Shown: positions 43,506 to 54,157 of the stretch, piece by piece
Numbering within the stretch: position 1 is the first letter of the stretch
How the letters are laid out: each line of letters starts with the position of its first letter
Origin: Paraconiothyrium sp. Pb-2020
Taxonomy: Eukaryota > Ascomycota > Dothideomycetes > Pleosporales > Didymosphaeriaceae
Direction: 5' to 3'
NCBI GenBank assembly: GCA_022419385.1
Contig: JAJUBI010000006.1
Coordinates: 4,402,001 to 4,466,000, forward strand
Length of the DNA: 64,000 bases
The notes under the pieces: model-generated
Told to the model about the DNA's origin: nothing
What the model saw: the letters and a program-made list of their open reading frames with translations, nothing else
The model's database searches: none
Made by a program: the position numbers and the translations under genes

Positions 43506-44640
43506 GGCGACGGTTGAGATAGTGAGCAGAGAAATTGGGCGAAGGCAGGCACTGCATACACGGGCGAGGTGTAAATATCAAAGACTAGACAGCGCAGCCT
43601 GAGCCAGTAACGAGTGTTGGATTTAGCAACGAGCGTGTAGGTAGCTTTGACTCGAGCAGCGCGGGGTAAAGTTGAAAGTCAGTGACCGACATTGCGCGAA
43701 CCAGGCAGGTGCGACTGTATGCTCTTTCCTTCACTTCCACATTTTTCCTTTCCACACCAAACATCCCCTACAGTGCATCCACAGGTGTTCACCGTGTATC
43801 AGCCATGACACAGCGCCAGACAAAAGGTCTAGCACAACACAGTAAACGAGCAAGAACTTTACACCGCTGAGTACAAGATCGTGTGCTACCCTACATGTTG
43901 GCAGGTTGATTTGCACCCGATAAATATACATATAAATTCATTATTATCACGCACTGGCAACTTATTGTATTGCAAATCTTTTCCAACTTGAGAACAACTG
44001 CAACCACAGACGAACACCAAGATGGGGCCACGAGCATGCCAAATGACTGACTGACTGACGTTGAGCACTGTCGTTGAAAGGCGCAGCGTCTCTCAACGAC
44101 CTACTAAAGACGTAGTTGTTATACCTGTTATTGGTGAGCTCGAACGATTCACATAGGTCTCTAAGAGGATCACACAAGCAGATATTCTTATTCACTGCGT
44201 GAAAACCGATGCGATTGAACCTCGTACAATAGTGAAAGTACATGGAACATGCCAAGGCTCAACGCCAAAGCCGCCTGCTTTTGTGAACGAAAAGAAATCC
44301 TTGGGTTGCCCACAGCGGACCCGTGCACTATGTCTGCTCCCTGTCCCAATTTCTCCATTTGCTCTAACAAATCTCAACCTCCCAATAACGCTGTTGTACA
44401 TCTCCTGTCCGAACCCATCAATTTTCCTATCGTGAGCCAAGCTTCCATCACCATTCAAACTCTTGGGAAAAGACATTTGTGTACCATGCCAATACTCCCG
44501 AAAAAACACCCAGACATGAAGTGATGAAACAAAGTCCACCTTCGCTCGAAATAGCAAGAATTTTGGGCATGAAAGGCAAGGGAAATGTGATTGGAAATGG
44601 GCAGGACGGGATGGTTATCTTAGAGATACGGGCGCTGCGT
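43506..44640. other. Intergenic region, no supported gene
   Basis: About 1.1 kb with only short frames on both strands that overlap each other. Nothing recognised. Confidence 0.5.
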
Positions 44641-45741
44641 TCATACGACAGGCCAGTCAGAGTCCCGAGGGTCGCTGAACCCCGGAACCGGTGCCGAAAG
44701 CACCTCATAACGAGAGGCAGGCTTCACCTCCTTCTTGTTCTCCTTCTTAGGAGCTGGAGCGGGAGTCGCCTTGACCGGCGCAGGGGCCTCGTAGCCGATG
44801 CCCGAGTCGCTGCCCTCTGCAACAGCCGCCTCGGCCTTGGTCTTCTTCTTCTTGCCCTTGGGGACTTCAGTCCAGGCGGAGTCGGCCAAAGCCGCCGCGA
44901 TCTGATCTTCTTCCGAGGGAAGGTTGCTGTATGAGGTAGAGTCGGGGGTCGGTGCAGTGCCGTTCGTGGCCGAACTGGCGGAGGATGTTGCGTCGATGGT
45001 ATCGAGGAGCTGCCCGGTAACAGGCTTGTTGGCAGCTACGGCCGCAGTACTGTTCCAGACGTTGTTTTCGGGGACGGTCGGGTTGGTCTGGTAACGAGCA
45101 CCAGGGGCCTCTCCACGTGCAAGACGAGCCGTGCGAAGCTGCTGCTCTTGGAGCTTCTTGCGCTCGACTTCAGCCTCAGCCTTAGCAGCCTTTTCGGCTT
45201 CCCTCTTCTTCGCATTTTGAGCCTGCTTCTTGGTCTGCTTCTGCGTCTCCGACTTCTGCTGCTGCGGCTTAGCGGGGCGCGCGGGCTTCTCTGAGGCGCC
45301 AATCTTCAAGACTCCAGGAACGATCTTGGGGTCCAGCATGTCAGAGACGTCCTTGCCGCTCGGGACCGCGTTCGCAACCTTGGCGGCGAGCGATGGAGAC
45401 TGGACCGGGGAGAGGTCATCATCAGCATCGGCGCCTGTGGTGGAGGATACTCCTGAAAGGATGGCCTCCGCCTTGTTACCGACCTCCTGAACGGCCTTCT
45501 TGACCGACTTGCGAGGGGCCTGCTTCTTTGTAGCCTTGGTATTCGGCTTGGTCTTCGACTCCGACTCGACCCAGTCGGGAATCTTTGTGTCGGCCGTCCG
45601 ACTGAGCGTGCGGCCCCTCGTGCCGCTCTGTTCAGGCTTCTTGCCACTCAGCTTGTCGAATACGCCATACTTCCACGCGAGACCCGCGACGATGACCAGA
45701 AAGGCAGCCCAGCTCGTCAGAGGACTCATGTTGTACAACAA
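44641..45741 (-). CDS. Single-pass membrane protein with lysine-rich coiled coil
   Basis: A single exon of 366 residues (362 if the Met at 45729 is used; that start puts the membrane segment closer to the end). The N-terminus is one hydrophobic helix (SWAAFLVIVAGLAWKYGVFD), followed by a Lys/Ala/Glu-rich region with coiled-coil character (QKQTKKQAQNAKKREAEKAA, then EAEVERKKLQEQQLRTARLA). The C-terminus has a basic patch (GKKKKTK), an Ala-Pro linker and ends with DPRDSDWPVV. No enzyme motif was seen. The layout recalls ER-membrane proteins that face the cytosol, but I assign no function. The start lies about 300 bases from a possible divergent first exon at 46040. Confidence 0.75.
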   Translation of the reverse strand: MLYNMSPLTSWAAFLVIVAGLAWKYGVFDKLSGKKPEQSGTRGRTLSRTADTKIPDWVESESKTKPNTKATKKQAPRKSVKKAVQEVGNKAEAILSGVSSTTGADADDDLSPVQSPSLAAKVANAVPSGKDVSDMLDPKIVPGVLKIGASEKPARPAKPQQQKSETQKQTKKQAQNAKKREAEKAAKAEAEVERKKLQEQQLRTARLARGEAPGARYQTNPTVPENNVWNSTAAVAANKPVTGQLLDTIDATSSASSATNGTAPTPDSTSYSNLPSEEDQIAAALADSAWTEVPKGKKKKTKAEAAVAEGSDSGIGYEAPAPVKATPAPAPKKENKKEVKPASRYEVLSAPVPGFSDPRDSDWPVV

Positions 45742-47381
45742 AAGTCTGTGATGCTAAGCAGATAGTGGTTGGGGGTAAGGTTGTGCGTATGCGGTGGACG
45801 ACAAGAGCGTGCTCAGGCGATTTCAATCGGTGGTGGCTGAGGGTCGAGGTGAACAAAGTGAGTCGCGGTATGAGGTAAGGTGAGTTCCAATCAAGGAGAG
45901 CTCCCCAATTGCAGCTGCGTCCTTGGACCCTGGGACAAGGTGAATTGGGAAATCGAACAATGTGGTTGTTCAATTCACCGCACGTTGTTTGATCTCCGTC
46001 AAAGAGAACTCAGAGTCGCGGCGCGGTGAAGTGGCCCCGATGGACGCTGCAGCCGTCGAGCTCGAGGACAGGTTGCGCGAGCTGCGGGTCGGAGATGCAG
46101 CTTGCCGACCGGAAAGCACAGGCACCCAGCCAACAGGTAAGTCCTAGAACTTGGGGGACACAAGACAAAAGAGAGCAGAGTGGGGAGAAGGTAGAAGGGA
46201 GGAGTGAAGTTCAAAGGAGGCGTGGCCGCTGGTGCTTAAGGAAGGTGCGCTCAACAGGATGGCGCTTCCCCAAAGCGTACGTAGTCTAGCGCTGAACGCG
46301 GAGGAGGGAGCAATGTCGCCAAGGGATCGCAGGCTGGGTCAGCGTGAACCAACAACCCCGACTGCAGATTTGGCGAAGACACGCGTCTTGATCAGTCCGT
46401 TCTCGTCTGAACTCTTATTTGAGCTTGCGAGCGACCCTACTCTGTCTGTTCATCGGAACTGCCTTGCGCTGGTGAGCGGTGCCAATAGTACCTCAGGCGG
46501 GGCGGCAAGATGCCACCTTGCTGAAGCTCGTTCCCCCGGACGGACCCTGTCCCCCCGAAACGGAGGTCCCTCGATCCTCTACCCCGAACGCTTCGGCAGT
46601 GTCAAGCAGTAGATTACTGGGACGACTGACCTCGAGTATAACCACTCAACTTTAAATGCAGCTGCAATTGGTCAAATCATTGCCCATGAGGGACCGACCT
46701 TGTACAATTTGTCAGTTGTCGCAATGCAGGGTTAACCTCCACGCTGGAAAAGCACGTTACACACGAATTCTTGGTGGCGTCTTGGGTAACGTCTTGGTGT
46801 TGTCTCCTGTACGCGCAAGGAATTTGCTCAGACCACAGCTTTTTTCACAGCTATCATCTCCGCGGAGTACGCATCTCAAAAAGTACAACAATATCTATTG
46901 GCAGCTTCAATTTGGTCTCTTCATAACGCCAGTGGCAACGCGAACCTGAGTACGGCGATACGAAATTGCCATGACACAGCACTAAGCATGAACTGCTGCC
47001 GACAAGCTCCAGGTCTCCAGATACCCTCGTACATTGGCTCACAACGTTTCGAGAACAGTTGCAGCGGGATCGTATCTCATTGAACCAGACATACGGTACT
47101 CTGCCGTCCATCTACCCTACTGTTCTATCTCTATGTACTTGCATAGAGTGGCTATGGTATTATAGAAGGATCATAATCTCCAACCTCATAATACATACAT
47201 GAGTACACATAAACGCCAGCACATGCCCGCTGAATGCTAGGAAACACCTAACCCACCCTTCAGACACCAGTAACGTCGCATGTTTCGCCATCCGAACGCC
47301 AGTACCAGCTCATGTTTAATCAATCATCGAAAGCATTGTACATACCAAGATCGGTTACACAAAGTCGCCAGTGAGTGGTCT
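45742..47381. other. Mostly intergenic; one possible orphan first exon
   Basis: About 1.6 kb. At 46040-46136 (plus) an ATG opens a 32-residue segment (MDAAAVELEDRLRELRVG...) that runs directly into a strong GTAAGT donor, which looks like a first exon. I could not find a downstream exon in matching phase. An open frame at 46232-46612 (plus) has no recognisable features. Confidence 0.35.
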
Positions 47382-48209
47382 TCACAGACGTCTCTCTCTC
47401 TTCACTGGCTCCTCCACATGCGGCTCCTCAGCCTTCCTCTTCGCACTTGCAGAACCTTCACTTCCATAACTCGAGCTACGACTCATCGGCGGCGTCGCCA
47501 ATGGAGCTTGACTTGGAGCAGGATATCCGAAGACTGGACGCTGAGGTTGCGCCGGCTTCGAGTTAGGATGCGCTTGACTTGGTTGCTGTTGCTGCTGTTG
47601 CTGCGCTTGCGCCTGTCGCTGCTGCGCCAATTGCATATGCCTCGCGATGTCGCCCAGACCCGGGCCCACAATGTTCCGGTCTCCAATGACAGTGGCGCCG
47701 CAACTGATGTTGATGTTGATCTTCGGAAGCTCTCTTTTCTCGTGTGCCAGTAGCTGTGCGACGCCAGGCATAGTCGGAGCAGTGTTCGGTTGCTGTCCTT
47801 GCTGATCCTGTCCCTGAGGCTGTCCCTGCGCATTCGGCGGTATGCCCCCATGGATCAGTATCGCGAGCAGGTTCGCAATTCGCATGCTATCCATCTGCGC
47901 AATGCTGATGATGTTCCCATGGCCTCTGATCTGCGTCGTGGCGTTGATGTTGATCTCAGGCGTCTCTCCGTTCTTCTCCTCCTCCTCTTCCACTGTATCA
48001 TACAGTCTGTGCATCATTTCTGGTAGTGTTTCTGCTGGGTCTACGACGGAGTGATAGGCAGGCGGTGGTGGCATATCAATCTCCCTCTCAGACTCAAGCT
48101 CAAGATTGGGGACAGTAGGCGAAGACCCCTGTCGTTGTACACGCTGTGAATTGGACAAAATCGTTTGCAGCTTTGCGTTGTGCAAGGCTAGATTTCGCGA
48201 CGGGTCCAT
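47382..48209 (-). CDS. Fungal Q/P-rich protein with two INI-type repeat motifs
   Basis: A single exon; starting at the Met at 48209 (MDPSRNLALHNAKLQTIL) gives 275 residues, while an upstream Met at 48281 adds 24 basic residues of doubtful reality. Two related motifs stand out: PEININATTQIRGHGNIISI and PKININISCGATVIGDRNIV, which look like copies of one beta-rich unit with a shared P-x-I-N-I-N start and G-x-x-N-I end. Between and after them the protein is low in complexity: QGQPQGQDQQGQQ, a run of seven Gln, and a KR-rich tail (KRKAEEP, VKRERRL) that could direct nuclear import. Function is unknown; I know of similar fungal hypothetical proteins but no experimental role. Confidence 0.7.
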   Translation of the reverse strand: MDPSRNLALHNAKLQTILSNSQRVQRQGSSPTVPNLELESEREIDMPPPPAYHSVVDPAETLPEMMHRLYDTVEEEEEKNGETPEININATTQIRGHGNIISIAQMDSMRIANLLAILIHGGIPPNAQGQPQGQDQQGQQPNTAPTMPGVAQLLAHEKRELPKININISCGATVIGDRNIVGPGLGDIARHMQLAQQRQAQAQQQQQQQPSQAHPNSKPAQPQRPVFGYPAPSQAPLATPPMSRSSSYGSEGSASAKRKAEEPHVEEPVKRERRL

Positions 48210-49892
48210 GCGAACTATATGGATGCGGGACCTGTGTGTGGTGATCGTGGCTCTCGATGTCCGGTGTGGGGTGCTAGGCACTCGGTTGTGGCGTGATGCT
48301 GGGGTGAGGGACTTGGATTGTACGACTGTGTCGGACAGAGCCGCCGGTTAGTGTCGTATTTTGCAGGCTGAACAGGAAGATGGGTGCTTTCGGCAGTACA
48401 GTCGGTAGCTCAATCGTAGTGCCGTGATCTGTTGTGTCGTGCGCTCGTACGTGCATGGCGCCGTCGATGCGGGTATGTACTCCGTGAATTACATCCTCCA
48501 CAGATACGGAGTACTCGTACCTTCTTCCCCATACATTGGAGGCCAAAATAAAACCATACCAAGCGCCAAAATAAACAGCAAAGATAAAATCAGCCATACA
48601 TACCTTGTGATGTTCTCCTTGATTCCGAGCAGCAGTCTTTGATCTTCAGTCTGGAGACTCGACTCTTCGTTGCCGTGACAGGTGTAGGAAAGCAACTTCT
48701 CACGAGGATACGAAATCAGGGTATATAACCCCAACCGGCAGCAGGCACCCATCTTCCTATTGACACAGTCCAAAACCGCACACAATAGCAAGCAGCCGCT
48801 GTGTAACCACGGTAGTAGTGTCGGAAGGACCATCCAAGCCTATCAGGCGCCACACCCGCACTTTACGTGTTACGCTTCTTCCTATTGTGAACCTCCTACG
48901 ACAAAATCATTTACGCACGTGCCCACCCATAAGACAGCCTTTGCCTTGCCGGCCTCCGAGCAATGGTAGAGTGCAGCGTTGACGCAGCGCTCCGTTCGAG
49001 GCACAGCGTAGCGCGCCCACACAGAAGACATGGCCGCGACCATCGCATCATCACGATACCAATCATCACGCTCGGAGCGCTTGCGCGTTGTGTGGTTCGT
49101 ATTGTGAGCCCATTTCATGTGTCGCACAATAGCATCAATAGCGACCTGAATAGGAGCGCGCTAGGGCACGCCCCACACAAAGAACAATAGCAAAGCGGTA
49201 CAACGTTTTCTAGCGCTGTAGGACGAGACAAGATTGTGGCAGGCTGCAGGTATGGCTGCTCGGAGATCTGCCGATGGGACTGTATTCAGAGGGTTTGGAA
49301 CAGACGGCCAATCGTTGTTGGCGAATGGTGGGAGTCCTGGCGCAGCTCCTGTGCCTAGTTGTTGAGGAGCGGCACGGTCACTGCACTGCCATGACGGCGC
49401 AGCACAGAATCGATATGATTTGGTCGTTGTGAGGTTGAGGAAGCCGTTCAGAGACTATGTTCCTATCCGGACTCTTCCAACAAGCTGGCAACAACAGGTG
49501 CTGTGTCCATTGCGCAGAACCTGGAGACCTGACTAGGCGATTATTTGATAGGCAGGGGGGCTGTTGAAGTAAATTTTTGATATTGTAATCATCATGCGCA
49601 CGGTTTACAACTGCAGTGATGCAAGTGCGCAACCCTCCCTCCTCCTTCCAACACTATCGTACCGTCTGTTCCTTACGAACTCAACCCTTACGAACTCAAC
49701 CCCTGTCGAAGCTGCCCTATCCAGTACTCGAATCTTGGATACAACCAGACGCCGTCGCTCATAAATGCTACAGTAAACGTACAATGCCCAATAAGGCCGT
49801 GGCACGCGTATGCCTGAAAGAACCAACTCCCCGTCCGCCAAGCCGGTCCACGGGATGATGTGAAAAGAAAAGCACAAGGCTGCTTGCGCGTA
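48210..49892. other. Intergenic region, no supported gene
   Basis: About 1.7 kb. A hydrophobic stretch in a minus-strand frame near 48530-48590 could encode a membrane helix but lacks gene context. A 15-base unit ending ACTCAACCC is directly repeated near 49675-49705. Nothing else recognised. Confidence 0.5.
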
Positions 49893-51722
49893 CTACCTTG
49901 TTGGGTACTTTGGTGGAATAAAGTGCTTTGGCCAGTCTCCGTAGAAGAGGTTGTGAGACCACGGGGGAAGTTTCTTGTCGCGCTCGTAGAGATAGCCACA
50001 GTTCGCACAGAGGGTTCGTGGACCAGCGGGACCGTCGCGTACAGCCCAAACAGCATCGCCCCAGATTAAACAGTGAGAACATTTCCAGTCCCTCCGTTCG
50101 CTATAGATTGTTAGTAAGGCAACGGTACTGGGTAGTCCATATACATACGTTTCGTTTAGGCCTCCACCCGATCCTCCGTATCCGGAGCCTAGGTCTGGTG
50201 TGTCCCGCCCTTGTGGACTAAGACTTCTGAACCGCCTCTTTTTCTTGCTACGCTCGCCGCGGCCCATATTCTCTGTCTGCTCTGGGTTTGCAAAGAAGTC
50301 GTTTTGTAGTGTGCCCGTCATGTTTGCCGTGGACGAGAATCGTGCTGTTTCCCTCCTCAGCCTTCGAATTTGCCTCTCTCGATCGCCTTCGCGCTTTTCG
50401 ATCTCTTCTGGGGAGAGGATCTCGACTTTCGGTTCCCATTCATCGCATAGATGCTCCGGGTCATACCTCCAGCCTGCTCCTATGACTGGGTCGACTGCGT
50501 CGTTGTCGATCTCACCGTCCCCAACCAAGCCTCCATTCTCGCAGGCTTCTTTCTTCAACCGGAGGACTGCCTCATAGATGGCATGAGCCATTGCGGGAAC
50601 CCATTCCCCTGCCAACCCCAGATCTGCGCAAGTGACCTTCGCGAACATCTCCGCAAAGCCTGGTGGGTGCAATAAAGACCACTCGAATTTGTCGCTATAG
50701 AGCCGGTTCAACAAATTAACGTTAAGCGTGACAATGCAGCGATATGTATCGTCAGGGTTGTGCAGATCTTCTGAGGGTAAAGCCGTTGCAGAGGCGCTTA
50801 TGCCGTTCGGGATGCCTGCCGGTGTTGCTGTGCCGTTCGTTGGAGCATTACCATTGACCACTGGGGTCGAAACACCGTTCGTGATCGCTGCGGGGGTTGA
50901 GGTTCCGTCTCGAGATGGCATTGCTTGAGTTAGCTCGGCCTGCGATGGTGCAGCTGTTGTGGTGCCTTGTACGGTTGGGGATGCCGTCGAATGGAACAGC
51001 GGATGCAGAGCAACGCCAGCATATTCCTCCAGCTGTTGCCGTATTTGAGTGGCGATGTTGTAGATGAGAACTGGTTTGCGGTCGACTGGCAGGTCCATCT
51101 CATCCACAAAGATCTTGGCAAACTGGTCTGGGGTCATCAAAGCCTCGTGCAGATTCCACAAGAAAGTGTCTTTGAGGCGGTAGGCTGGAGTCATGTCTGG
51201 TTGCCTATATGCAGGTAGCGTTTCGTCGATGCCAAATTCGCGCGCGTTGGAAGGCGTGGGTAGCGGCGCATCTGGGCGAAAGGCTTGAATGTCCATATCG
51301 ATCCGGATGGGGATGAGAGTGACTGGGAGGGCAGCCTGGACCTGGACTTGCTTCTCAGTGCGCGTGTATTTCGGCCTTCCCATCCAGTCGCGCCAGATGC
51401 CCTGCACGTCTACGGGTGCGTGGATCTCCTTGCCCAAAGCTGCGATCTGCGCGGTCTTATCCAGCGCCGATTCGTCTCTGCGCAGACTGCGCAAGCCCGT
51501 CGCGCGGCGCGGATTGTCGCTATCATCCTCGAAGTTGTCGTCGTAGCCATCTTCTGCATAGCTGATTACAGCTGTTCCGCGCTTCGTCGTGCGCGGCACA
51601 GGCAGCGTATTTGAGGGCGGGACAATGGGCGATATAAGCGAATTCCCGTACGAGCGCAATCGTGGCGCGTAGGTTGATATGAAGGCCTGTGGCGGCGCCG
51701 TCCTCCCCGTCGATGTAAACAT
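49893..51722 (-). CDS. SFH1: SNF5/SMARCB1 family chromatin-remodelling subunit with GATA-like finger
   Basis: Exons 50149-51722 and 49893-50100 (48-base intron that is open in frame) give 593 residues. I use the ATG at 51722 because fungal members begin MFTSTGRTAPPQAFISTYAP; the open frame upstream is probably 5' leader. The SNF5 domain has two repeats, LIPIRIDMDIQAFRPDAP...DTFLWNLHEALMTPDQFAKI and TYRCIVTLNVNLLNRLYSDK...EWSLLHPPGFAEMFAKVTC. A C-terminal CSHC...CANC zinc finger of GATA type (WKCSHCLIWGDAVWAVRDG, LCANCGYLYERDKKLPPW) is typical of the fungal protein and absent from animals. The subunit belongs to SWI/SNF or RSC in the nucleus; SNF5 and SFH1 cannot be separated with certainty here. 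Confidence 0.88.
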   Translation of the reverse strand: MFTSTGRTAPPQAFISTYAPRLRSYGNSLISPIVPPSNTLPVPRTTKRGTAVISYAEDGYDDNFEDDSDNPRRATGLRSLRRDESALDKTAQIAALGKEIHAPVDVQGIWRDWMGRPKYTRTEKQVQVQAALPVTLIPIRIDMDIQAFRPDAPLPTPSNAREFGIDETLPAYRQPDMTPAYRLKDTFLWNLHEALMTPDQFAKIFVDEMDLPVDRKPVLIYNIATQIRQQLEEYAGVALHPLFHSTASPTVQGTTTAAPSQAELTQAMPSRDGTSTPAAITNGVSTPVVNGNAPTNGTATPAGIPNGISASATALPSEDLHNPDDTYRCIVTLNVNLLNRLYSDKFEWSLLHPPGFAEMFAKVTCADLGLAGEWVPAMAHAIYEAVLRLKKEACENGGLVGDGEIDNDAVDPVIGAGWRYDPEHLCDEWEPKVEILSPEEIEKREGDRERQIRRLRRETARFSSTANMTGTLQNDFFANPEQTENMGRGERSKKKRRFRSLSPQGRDTPDLGSGYGGSGGGLNETYVYGLPSTVALLTIYSERRDWKCSHCLIWGDAVWAVRDGPAGPRTLCANCGYLYERDKKLPPWSHNLFYGDWPKHFIPPKYPTR

Positions 51723-52909
51723 TGTCTCTAGGGCGCGCTGGCTGCTGCGAAAGTGAGGAGGCTCGACAATACGCCAGACGCGTCGTGGGCGGGCGCGTGC
51801 CGCCTGTGGGAGGTTGATAGGCACGGAATGTGCAGTATTAGAGTTGAACCTGGCAGAGACCACTCGACGTCGCAATGGACTGCCTTTCTGGATTCGTGAA
51901 AGCTGCTGCGCGCACTGCGTCAATCTTTCGCGATGCTTCACGGCACGCATCAAATGCCAAGCCACTAGAGTGAACTGGGATTAGGGGGAACTCCCAGGCC
52001 CACATTGTGATCCAGTGTCGTGACTTCTTCGAGCCATCACCATCTCGACCTCCATGTGAACGCGTAAGTCTCGTCGTCGCCATTTCGCCTCTCGCCGTGA
52101 GCAGTCTGTTTCAAACACTTCGCCGGCCATCCGCACTATAACCATGTCACTCGCATCGAAGAAACATATCAGCTTGCCACCGACAGGGAGAGCAGCTGCC
52201 TGGACTGGTCGAGAAGAGCTCCCTTCATGTGCGACTTAGCCGTGAATCAACCGGCCTGAAACGAAATCCTACATAATAGCGCTCTACGAATGCGTGTGAT
52301 CCGCGGGCAAGACCGAGGTCCCCCTGCTGGGCTCTGGCGTCTATTTTTTGCCCTGTTTCATGTTCCTGCCGCGCATAAACTCTCAGCCACTCATTGCACA
52401 GATCATCCAGGTTCGCGAAACCTCGCTCGAATGAGCGCTCGAGTCCTTGAAAGGCTACGACCTCTCAAATGAAGCCTCCGCATTCAGGGACAAGCTTCCG
52501 GCATGAGAATTATAGCCGATCACCTTGTTAATGCGGTGTGGCGGAGTGGGCGCGTAGCGAAGATCCCTCTTCTGGCTCCACAGCGTTTAGAACATAAACA
52601 TTGTGCGCCCGCCAGTCGTTCAGAATTCCACCTTCACTTTTATCACATTCTCTTGTTGCGTTGTTCACGCTGTCGATTCTACCTTCTTTGTCTTCTTGTT
52701 CTTATTGTGTGTCTTCGCACTCATTGTAGATACACTTCACGACAGTTCAGGCAACTTCACAACCCTCCTTACTACTTAAGGCTTTGGTCCTTCGCTCCCT
52801 TCCAGCAGACAAATCAAACACAGCTTTCCGGAAAAGCCGTTTAACAACTCCAACTTCAACACGCAACTTCGAAACACTCTTTCTACCAACGATCATCAAC
52901 ACCGCCAAG
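51723..52909. other. Divergent promoter region between SNF5-like and AA11 genes
   Basis: About 1.2 kb. The left 240 bases extend the open frame of the SNF5-like gene but are taken as its leader. The right 250 bases are pyrimidine-rich (CTTC and TTCACT blocks), as in strongly expressed fungal promoters. No gene was recognised. Confidence 0.5.
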
Positions 52910-54157
52910 ATGTTCACTTCGCAAGCACTCTCGACTCTGGCAGTCGCCATGCTCTCCATGGCTCCCTCTGTCCAGTCCCACATGATCATGGCCACTCCCA
53001 AGCCATTTGGGTCGCCCGACAACTCGCCGCTTGATGCCTCTGGGTCCAACTACCCTTGCAAGATGACCTCCGCAACCGCGGGTGCTGGGCCTATGAATGA
53101 CTTCGCGGTCGGCTCTAAGCAGCAATTGTCCTTTACGGGCTCTGCAGTCCACGGTGGAGGTAGCTGCCAGATCTCTGTCACCACCGACAAGAACCCCACC
53201 AAGGACTCCGTCTTCAAGGTCATCCACTCAATTGAGGGAGGCTGCCCTGGTGTGAATGGCCCTGCTACATTCGACTTTACGGTTCCTGATGCCTTGCCTG
53301 ACGGCGAGCTCGTCATGGCCTGGACCTGGTTCAACCACATTGGAAACCGCGAGATGTACATGAACTGCGCCAACATTCAAGTCAGCGGCGGTGCATCTGA
53401 TAACTCCAAGTTCGAGAAGCTCCCTGACATGGCCATCGCCAACATCGCTGTTGGCAAGGGTGCATCTTGCAAGACCGCCGAGAGTTCCGACTACACCTTC
53501 GAGGGTGTCGGCCAGAATGGCGACACTGTTGACAAGGTCGGCTCCGGCCCCTTCGTCGATCTTTGCGGCGGAGCTTCCAGTGACACGGGCAGCGGAAGCA
53601 CTGGTGGTGCTTCGAGCTCGGCGGGCTCTGGTGCAGCCAACAACGGTCAATACACTCCCGGCGCCGGCGAAGGCGGTGCTTCTGCAACTTCCGCTGCTGC
53701 TGTAGCCTCTTCCGCACCTGCTGCTTCGGCTACTGGCGGCGCTGGTGGTGTGTTCGCTCCCGGTGCTTCTTCTGCTCCGGCGGTTTCTTCTGCGCCCGCC
53801 GCCTCGCCATCGGACGCTGTCACTTCCACCGTCCGCACCTTGGTCACTGTCACCGCTCCTAGTGCATCCGCCACTGTTCCTGCGAACGGCACTGGAGCCG
53901 CTCAACCTACCGGCGCCCCTGCCTCGTCTGCTCCCGCTGCGGCTCCTAGCGGCGGTGCTGCTTCAGGCTCGGGTACTTGCTCTAGCAGCGGCTCAGTCGT
54001 GTGCAACGGCGAGTCGCAATTCGGTCTGTGCGACAACGGCAAGGTTGTGTGGCAGGCTGTGGCCGCTGGCACCAAGTGCGCGAACGGTCAGATCACGAAG
54101 CGCGAGTTCACGCACCCGCACGCCCGCGCGCACCTTGCTCAGCGGGCTTCTTTCTAG
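52910..54157 (+). CDS. Lytic polysaccharide monooxygenase, AA11 family, with C-terminal X278-like module
   Basis: A single exon of 415 residues. The ATG at 52910 gives a signal peptide ending SVQS, so the mature chain starts with His24 (HMIMATPKPFGSP), which with His81 (AVHGGGSCQIS) forms the copper histidine brace; Tyr150 (NREMYMNCA) is the axial-side Tyr. The AA11 domain runs to about residue 230. A long Ala/Ser/Pro/Gly linker follows, probably O-glycosylated, then a small Cys-rich module (GTCSSSGSVVCNGESQFGLC, then CANGQITKREF) resembling X278, thought to bind chitin. AA11 enzymes cleave crystalline chitin oxidatively outside the cell, in cell-wall turnover or insect/fungal chitin use. The gene is intact and intronless. 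Confidence 0.92.
   Translation: MFTSQALSTLAVAMLSMAPSVQSHMIMATPKPFGSPDNSPLDASGSNYPCKMTSATAGAGPMNDFAVGSKQQLSFTGSAVHGGGSCQISVTTDKNPTKDSVFKVIHSIEGGCPGVNGPATFDFTVPDALPDGELVMAWTWFNHIGNREMYMNCANIQVSGGASDNSKFEKLPDMAIANIAVGKGASCKTAESSDYTFEGVGQNGDTVDKVGSGPFVDLCGGASSDTGSGSTGGASSSAGSGAANNGQYTPGAGEGGASATSAAAVASSAPAASATGGAGGVFAPGASSAPAVSSAPAASPSDAVTSTVRTLVTVTAPSASATVPANGTGAAQPTGAPASSAPAAAPSGGAASGSGTCSSSGSVVCNGESQFGLCDNGKVVWQAVAAGTKCANGQITKREFTHPHARAHLAQRASF

Noticed and set aside
48489..48833. Small membrane-protein frame on the minus strand
   Set aside because: One hydrophobic stretch only, no start context, introns or homologue that I recognise.
51723..51965. N-terminal extension of the SNF5-like protein (81 extra residues)
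   Set aside because: Arg-rich and not like the family; the conserved start MFTSTG lies at 51722, so the upstream open frame is taken as leader.
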